This document shows positions 60,342-64,000 of a stretch of 64,000 nt of DNA, one piece after another. Within the stretch, counting starts at the first letter, position 1; each line of letters starts with the position of its first letter. Made by a program: the position numbers and the translations under genes. Below the pieces are notes generated by a model. That model was given only the letters and a program-made list of their open reading frames with translations. It was not told where the DNA came from and made no database searches. This stretch comes from Actinophytocola gossypii (lineage in GTDB: Bacteria; Actinomycetota; Actinomycetes; Mycobacteriales; Pseudonocardiaceae): the NCBI RefSeq assembly GCF_025165815.1, contig NZ_JAFFZE010000019.1, positions 62,001 to 126,000 of the forward strand, in the 5' to 3' direction.

Positions 60342-61016
60342 TCAGGTCTGGCGGAACACCACGACGCGACGCCGGGGGTCCTCACCCTCACTCTCGCTGT
60401 GCACACCGTCGAACGTGGCGACGGCGTCGTGCACGACCTTCCGCTCGAACGGCGTCATCGGCTGAAGCCGGACGCGCTCGTCGCCGCCGGCGAGCACCCG
60501 CTCGGCCGTCGCCCGGCCGAGGTCCCGGAGCTCCTGGCGACGGTCGGCGCGCCAGCCGGCGATGTCGAGCATCAGCCGACTCCGGGTGCCGGTCTCCTGC
60601 TGCACCGCGAGCCGGGTCAGCTCCTGCAGCGCCTCCAGCACGTTGCCGCGCGGGCCGACCAGCTTCTCCAGATCGTCGCCGCCGTCGATGCTCACCACCG
60701 CGCGTCCGGCCTCCACGTCGAGGTCGATGTCCCCGTCGTAATCGACCAGGTCCAGCAGCCGCTCGAGGTAGTCACCGGCGATGTCGCCCTCACGGACGAG
60801 CAGGTCCTCCGAACCGCGCTCGTCGTCCCCGTCCCCGTCCTCGTCCGAATCCTCAGCGTCGGTGTCGCTGTCGGTGTCACCGTCGCTGTCGCTCTCGGCG
60901 GGGTCCGCCTGCTGAGTGGGCGCGACGGTGTCCGTCTCACCGCCGGCGGTCGGCACGACCGTCGCCTCGTCGGCGTCGACCTGATCGGTCCCCGACTCCT
61001 GCACCGTCTCCGGCAC
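60342..61016 (-). CDS. jag: Jag/KhpB-like RNA-binding protein (KH and R3H domains)
   Basis: 224 residues. A ~70-residue very acidic N-terminus (Asp/Ser/Glu/Thr-rich), then a KH domain (VVSIDGGDDLEKLVGPRGNVLEALQELTRLAVQ, GxxG loop) and an R3H domain (RLMLDIAGWRADRRQELRDLGRATAERVLAGGDERVRLQPMTPFERKVVHDAVATFDGVHSESEGEDPRRRVVV). GTG start. Regulates small RNAs and division in Gram-positives; always follows yidC. The acidic extension replaces the Jag_N domain. Confidence 0.94.
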   Translation of the reverse strand: MPETVQESGTDQVDADEATVVPTAGGETDTVAPTQQADPAESDSDGDTDSDTDAEDSDEDGDGDDERGSEDLLVREGDIAGDYLERLLDLVDYDGDIDLDVEAGRAVVSIDGGDDLEKLVGPRGNVLEALQELTRLAVQQETGTRSRLMLDIAGWRADRRQELRDLGRATAERVLAGGDERVRLQPMTPFERKVVHDAVATFDGVHSESEGEDPRRRVVVFRQT

Positions 61017-61047
61017 GACTTCTCCTCTCCAGGTCCGAACCGACGCC

Positions 61048-62208
61048 TCAGCGGTTCTTCCGACCTGTGTTCTTCTTACGGGCTCGGTCTGCGTTGTCCG
61101 CGGTGCCGTTGCCGGTCGACTTCGCGGTGCCGGCCGGCTTCTGACCCGGCTTCGGCGCGCCCGGCTTGGCCTTGGCGCCGGAACTCGTGCCGGGCTTGGC
61201 GGCGGGCTTGGCGGCGGGCTTGGCGGCGGGCTTGGCGGCGGGCTTGGCGACGGGCTTGGCGGCGGGCTTGGCGGCGGGCTTGGGCGCGGACTTGGCAGTG
61301 GACTTCGTGGTGGACTCGCCGGCGGCGGCGTCCGTCGACGCCGGTCGCTGGGCCGGGCGCTTCTTCGTCTGCGGCCGCTGCCCGGGCTTGGGCGCGAGGT
61401 TGGTGCGCTTCTCCAGCGCGGCGGCCTTCTTGGCCTCCTCCTCGGCGTCGATCTTGCGGTACACCAGCCGCTGCTGGCCGAGGGTCCAGGTGTTGTTGGC
61501 GAGCCAGTAGAGCAGCAGACCGATGGGGAAGAACAGACCGAAGATCAGCACACCCAGCGGGAAGATGTAGAGGGTGAGCTTGTTCATGATCGCGGTCTGC
61601 GGGGTGGCCGAGTCCGGGTTCTGCCGGGCCACCGAGTGCCGCGCGGTCAGGTGGGTCAGCACGCTGGCGAGGATCATCAGCGGGATCGACACCAGGATGA
61701 CCGAGGTGCGGCTGGCGTCGTACTCGGCGAGCACCGCGTCCGGCTGGGTGATGAAGTTCGACAGCCGGGCGCCGAAGATGTTCGCGTCCAGGTAGGAGCG
61801 CACGCCGTCCGCGCCGAAGAAGTAGTTCTCCTCCATGCTGTTGCCGAACGAGCGCAGCACGTGGAACAGACCGATGAACACCGGGATCTGCAGCAGCATC
61901 GGCAGGCAGCCACCGAGCGGGGAGAACCCGTGCTCGCGCTGGAGCTTCTGCATCTCCATCGCCTGGCGCTGCCGGTCGTTGGCGTACTTCTTCTGGATCT
62001 TCTTGATCTCGGGGCCGAACTCCTGCATCGCCCGCATCGAGCGGACCTGCTTCACGAACGGCTTGAACATGATCGCGCGCAGCGTGAAGACCAGGAACAT
62101 GATGCCCAGCACCCACGAGATGCCGGACGCCTCACCGAAGACGTGCCCGAACACCCAGTGCCAGCACCACAGAATGAAGGACACGGGGTAGTAGATGAAG
62201 TCGAGCAC
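61048..62208 (-). CDS. yidC: Membrane protein insertase YidC
   Basis: 386 residues with five membrane helices of the Oxa1/YidC family: first helix near the N-terminus (IYYPVSFILWCWHWVFGHVFG), conserved RAIMFKPFVKQVRSMRAMQEFGPEIKKIQKKY with hydrophilic-groove Arg, GGCLPMLLQIPVFIGLFHVLRSF, FPLGVLIFGLFFPIGLLLYWLANNTWTLGQQRLVY. The C-tail is a long basic Lys-Pro-Ala-Ala repeat that likely contacts ribosomes. Inserts membrane proteins alone or with SecYEG. Three bases separate it from yidD. Confidence 0.96.
   Translation of the reverse strand: MLDFIYYPVSFILWCWHWVFGHVFGEASGISWVLGIMFLVFTLRAIMFKPFVKQVRSMRAMQEFGPEIKKIQKKYANDRQRQAMEMQKLQREHGFSPLGGCLPMLLQIPVFIGLFHVLRSFGNSMEENYFFGADGVRSYLDANIFGARLSNFITQPDAVLAEYDASRTSVILVSIPLMILASVLTHLTARHSVARQNPDSATPQTAIMNKLTLYIFPLGVLIFGLFFPIGLLLYWLANNTWTLGQQRLVYRKIDAEEEAKKAAALEKRTNLAPKPGQRPQTKKRPAQRPASTDAAAGESTTKSTAKSAPKPAAKPAAKPVAKPAAKPAAKPAAKPAAKPGTSSGAKAKPGAPKPGQKPAGTAKSTGNGTADNADRARKKNTGRKNR
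61192..61286 (-). repeat. 12-bp tandem repeat in the YidC tail
   Basis: GGCTTGGCGGCG repeats about eight times (plus-strand reading), coding for Lys-Pro-Ala-Ala units; one unit has a GCG to GAC change giving Lys-Pro-Val-Ala. Likely to vary in copy number. Confidence 0.9.
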
Positions 62209-62211
62209 GAG

Positions 62212-62511
62212 CTACTCCTTGGGGAGGGTTTCGGTCACGTCGTGCCGGCGCGGCGGCACCGGGTCGTACCCACCGGGATGCCAGGGACCGCAGCGCAACA
62301 GGCGGCGCACGGTGAGGTAGAAGCCGCGGAGCGCGCCGTGGGTGGTCAGGGCCTCGACGGCATAGGCGCTGCAGCTCGGCTCGAACCGGCAGGTCGGCGG
62401 AAGCACCGGCGAGATCCACGCGCGGTACAGCTTGACCGGCGCCAGCAGGACGCGGGCCGGAATTCCGGGTCGACGCTCAGGCACGACATCCCGGTCATGC
62501 ATGAGAGTCAC
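62212..62511 (-). CDS. yidD: Membrane protein insertion efficiency factor YidD
   Basis: 99 residues from GTG 62509-62511, which overlaps the rnpA stop (GTGA). Contains [65 protein letters not shown], the complete YidD core with its four conserved Cys. Peripheral membrane protein that aids YidC; located between rnpA and yidC in most bacteria. Confidence 0.95.
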   Translation of the reverse strand: MTLMHDRDVVPERRPGIPARVLLAPVKLYRAWISPVLPPTCRFEPSCSAYAVEALTTHGALRGFYLTVRRLLRCGPWHPGGYDPVPPRRHDVTETLPKE

Positions 62512-62894
62512 GAGGCACCACCACTGTCCGTACCGGCGAGCCGCAACGTCCGCAGCGCGGAGTCGAGGTCGTTGCCGAGCTCGGCGCTCGCCGCCTCGGC
62601 AGCGGGCGGCAGCGCACGGACGACCAACGTGCAACCGGGCCGGACGGTTCCCAGCCGGTCGCGGAGGAGGTGACGCAGCCGCCGCGTGACGCGGTGGCGG
62701 ACGACCGAGTTCCCCACGACCTTGCCGACGACGAAGCCGACCCTGGTCGACCCGGGCGCGGGCACGCCGAGCCGGGCGACCTCCTCGGCCGTGATGGCAT
62801 GTACGACGAGCCGTGGCCGGCCGGCACGCCGGCCCTTCCTGGTCACCAGCCGAAAGTTGTCGCTACCGGTCAGCCGAGCGGACGCGGGGAGCAC
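62508..62894 (-). CDS. rnpA: Ribonuclease P protein component
   Basis: 128 residues from GTG 62892-62894 ([34 protein letters not shown]). Core RNR motif [22 protein letters not shown]. Protein subunit of RNase P, maturing tRNA 5' ends. Five bases after rpmH; overlaps yidD. Confidence 0.96.
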   Translation of the reverse strand: MLPASARLTGSDNFRLVTRKGRRAGRPRLVVHAITAEEVARLGVPAPGSTRVGFVVGKVVGNSVVRHRVTRRLRHLLRDRLGTVRPGCTLVVRALPPAAEAASAELGNDLDSALRTLRLAGTDSGGAS

Positions 62895-62899
62895 GCAAT

Positions 62900-63037
62900 T
62901 CAGGCGGAAAGGCGCTTGCGGCCCTTGCCACGGCGAGCCGTGATGATGGCCCGTCCGGCACGGGTGCGCATGCGCAGCCGGAACCCGTGGGTCCGCGCCC
63001 GGCGGCGGTTGTTCGGCTGGAAAGTACGCTTGCTCAC
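62900..63037 (-). CDS. rpmH: 50S ribosomal protein L34
   Basis: A 45-residue basic protein ([44 protein letters not shown]). GTG start with GGGAGA upstream. First gene of the rpmH operon, divergent from dnaA. Confidence 0.98.
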   Translation of the reverse strand: MSKRTFQPNNRRRARTHGFRLRMRTRAGRAIITARRGKGRKRLSA

Positions 63038-63129
63038 GTGGGTCTCCCGGTACTGGCTCGCCAAGTTTCGCTGTCTCCGCCGGCGAACGGCGCGCGGAAT
63101 CGTACCCACACCTCGCGGGAGACCTTATG

Positions 63130-63159
63130 AGAGTACGCACCCCGGATCCGGCCGTTCAA
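63130..63159 (-). promoter_or_regulatory. rpmH promoter
   Basis: Minus-strand TTGAAC (-35, 63154-63159), 18 bases, TACTCT (-10, 63130-63135); about 90 bases upstream of rpmH. A good principal-sigma promoter. Confidence 0.7.
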
Positions 63160-63361
63160 TCCGGGTGCCCTTTAGTACCGTTCGACGACACGCCGCGCAC
63201 GTCGGATCCTTGCTCGCCAACACGTCTTGTGGCATGGCCCGGCGCTTGTTAGCGTGCCATCTCCGGTTGGCCAGAGGGAGTGGGAGCCCTGCTGCGCCGC
63301 GAGGGTGAAACGGTGGAGTTGGTGGGTTGCTGCTGCGGTCCGTCCTGCCTTCGTGCACAGT

Positions 63362-63370
63362 TGTGGACAA
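63362..63370 (-). promoter_or_regulatory. DnaA box upstream of dnaA
   Basis: TGTGGACAA, the reverse complement of the perfect actinobacterial DnaA box TTGTCCACA, 86 bases before the dnaA start; a weaker CTGTGGATG follows. Fits autoregulation of dnaA. Confidence 0.75.
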
Positions 63371-63456
63371 CCCTGTGGATGCCGCCCGTACGTTCGCGGG
63401 CCGAGGGCGAGGGGTTGGACATGACACACGGCCAACGAGGGGAGGGGAGCCCGTAG

Positions 63457-64000
63457 GTGTCCGAGCAGCAGATGAACCTGGGTGTGGTCTGGGAGCAGGT
63501 CGTGCGGGAGCTGTCCGCCGGCACACTGTCTCCGAAGCAGCGAGCGTGGATGCGGGTCACCCGCCCCATCGGGTTGCTGGACGGCACCGCCCTGCTCGGC
63601 GCACCGAGCGACTTCGCCAAGGACGCGATCGAGCGCGAGCTCCGCGGCCCCATCACCGACGCGCTGTCCCGCCGGCTCGGCCGCGCGGTGTCGCTCGCGG
63701 TCAAGGTCGACAACGTCACCCCGACGGTCACCCCGTCGATGGCCACCACACCGGTCCCGCCGGCCGGTGGTCCCGCGAACGGCGACGGCATGGTGGACGC
63801 GTTCGCCGACACCACGATCCTGCCCGCGATCACCGACGGCACGCCCGACGGCGACTCCGACAGCGACGAGGTGGACGAGGAGGGCGACGCGCTCGCCACC
63901 GTGCACGAGATCTGGCCCCCGTTCGCCGGCGGCCAGCCCGCGAGCGGCCAGCCGTTCACCGCGCCGGCCCAGCCGCAGACCTCCAAGACACGGCTGAACG
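63457..64000 (+). CDS. dnaA: Chromosomal replication initiator DnaA, N-terminus only
   Basis: The first ~181 codons, from GTG 63457 (GGGGAGGGGAG upstream) to the window edge. Domain I (LGVVWEQVVRELSAGTLSPKQRAWMRVTRPIGLLDGTALLGAPSDFAKDAIERELRGPITDALSRRLGR) is typical. Domain II is long, acidic and Pro/Gly-rich (DSDSDEVDEEGDAL), as in high-GC actinomycetes. The ATPase and DNA-binding domains are outside the window. Confidence 0.96.
   Translation, partial: MSEQQMNLGVVWEQVVRELSAGTLSPKQRAWMRVTRPIGLLDGTALLGAPSDFAKDAIERELRGPITDALSRRLGRAVSLAVKVDNVTPTVTPSMATTPVPPAGGPANGDGMVDAFADTTILPAITDGTPDGDSDSDEVDEEGDALATVHEIWPPFAGGQPASGQPFTAPAQPQTSKTRLN

Larger units (their letters stand above)
63038..63456. other. 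rpmH-dnaA divergent intergenic region
   Basis: 419 bases with no gene. Contains the rpmH promoter (63130-63159, minus strand) and a DnaA box (63362-63370). The actual origin, normally dnaA-dnaN in actinobacteria, would lie to the right of the window. Confidence 0.8.

Overview
The window is about 64 kb of very GC-rich DNA. Its codon use (G/C third positions, many GTG starts) and gene order point to an actinomycete chromosome next to the replication origin, most likely of the order Pseudonocardiales. The right edge carries the start of dnaA, preceded by rpmH-rnpA-yidD-yidC-jag-rsmG-parA-parB on the minus strand with two parS sites. Further left lie ddl, an aminotransferase, cwlM, trxA/trxB, sigM with its anti-sigma factor, a pseudokinase, murJ, a DUF6049 protein, a NUDIX hydrolase and the CCA-adding enzyme. 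This is the classical actinobacterial origin-flanking order. I cannot name the genus from sequence alone.

Layout: 1-4.9 kb holds two tandem PhoX-type phosphatases, a gene remnant and a LUD-domain/HxlR divergent pair. 4.9-14 kb holds ino1 with its PadR regulator, a DUF5318 protein, a class A penicillin-binding protein, two convergent GT87-like membrane glycosyltransferases and endonuclease IV. 14.2-21 kb holds a secreted Gly/Pro-rich protein and the rpsF-ssb-rpsR-rplI operon, then dnaB, which is interrupted by two inteins. 21-28.3 kb is accessory: an AraC regulator, a metallo-beta-lactamase-fold hydrolase, a 1449-residue secreted repeat protein and a smaller secreted protein. 28.4-35.7 kb holds an AI-2E-type permease coupled to a two-component system, serS, a DUF1707 protein and the threonine catabolic pair tdh-kbl. 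36-44.4 kb holds leuS with an attenuator leader, a broken serine hydrolase gene, an SdpI-like protein, YqgE, an MFS permease, cca and a NUDIX hydrolase. 44.4-64 kb is the peptidoglycan, redox and segregation block running into dnaA.

Functionally the window joins chromosome replication and segregation (dnaA, dnaB, ssb, parABS), cell-wall synthesis (class A PBP, MurJ, CwlM, Ddl, pseudokinase), membrane insertion (YidC/YidD/Jag), translation (S6, S18, L9, L34, LeuRS, SerRS, CCA enzyme) and thiol redox control (SigM-like factor, TrxB, TrxA).

The most noteworthy signals are: (i) two inteins in DnaB, the first with an Ala N-terminus and a Trp-Cys-Thr signature of class 3 splicing; (ii) a leuS leader with a probably leaderless 11-codon peptide carrying three consecutive Leu codons before a strong terminator; (iii) an rpsF leader that can fold its own Shine-Dalgarno into a hairpin with a CCG-containing bulge, as in S6:S18 autoregulation; (iv) a giant secreted protein built from thirteen ~51-residue repeats that resemble chaplin cores, followed by 28-residue repeats with a 168-bp higher-order period; and (v) a cluster of DnaA-box-like sequences directly upstream of dnaB.
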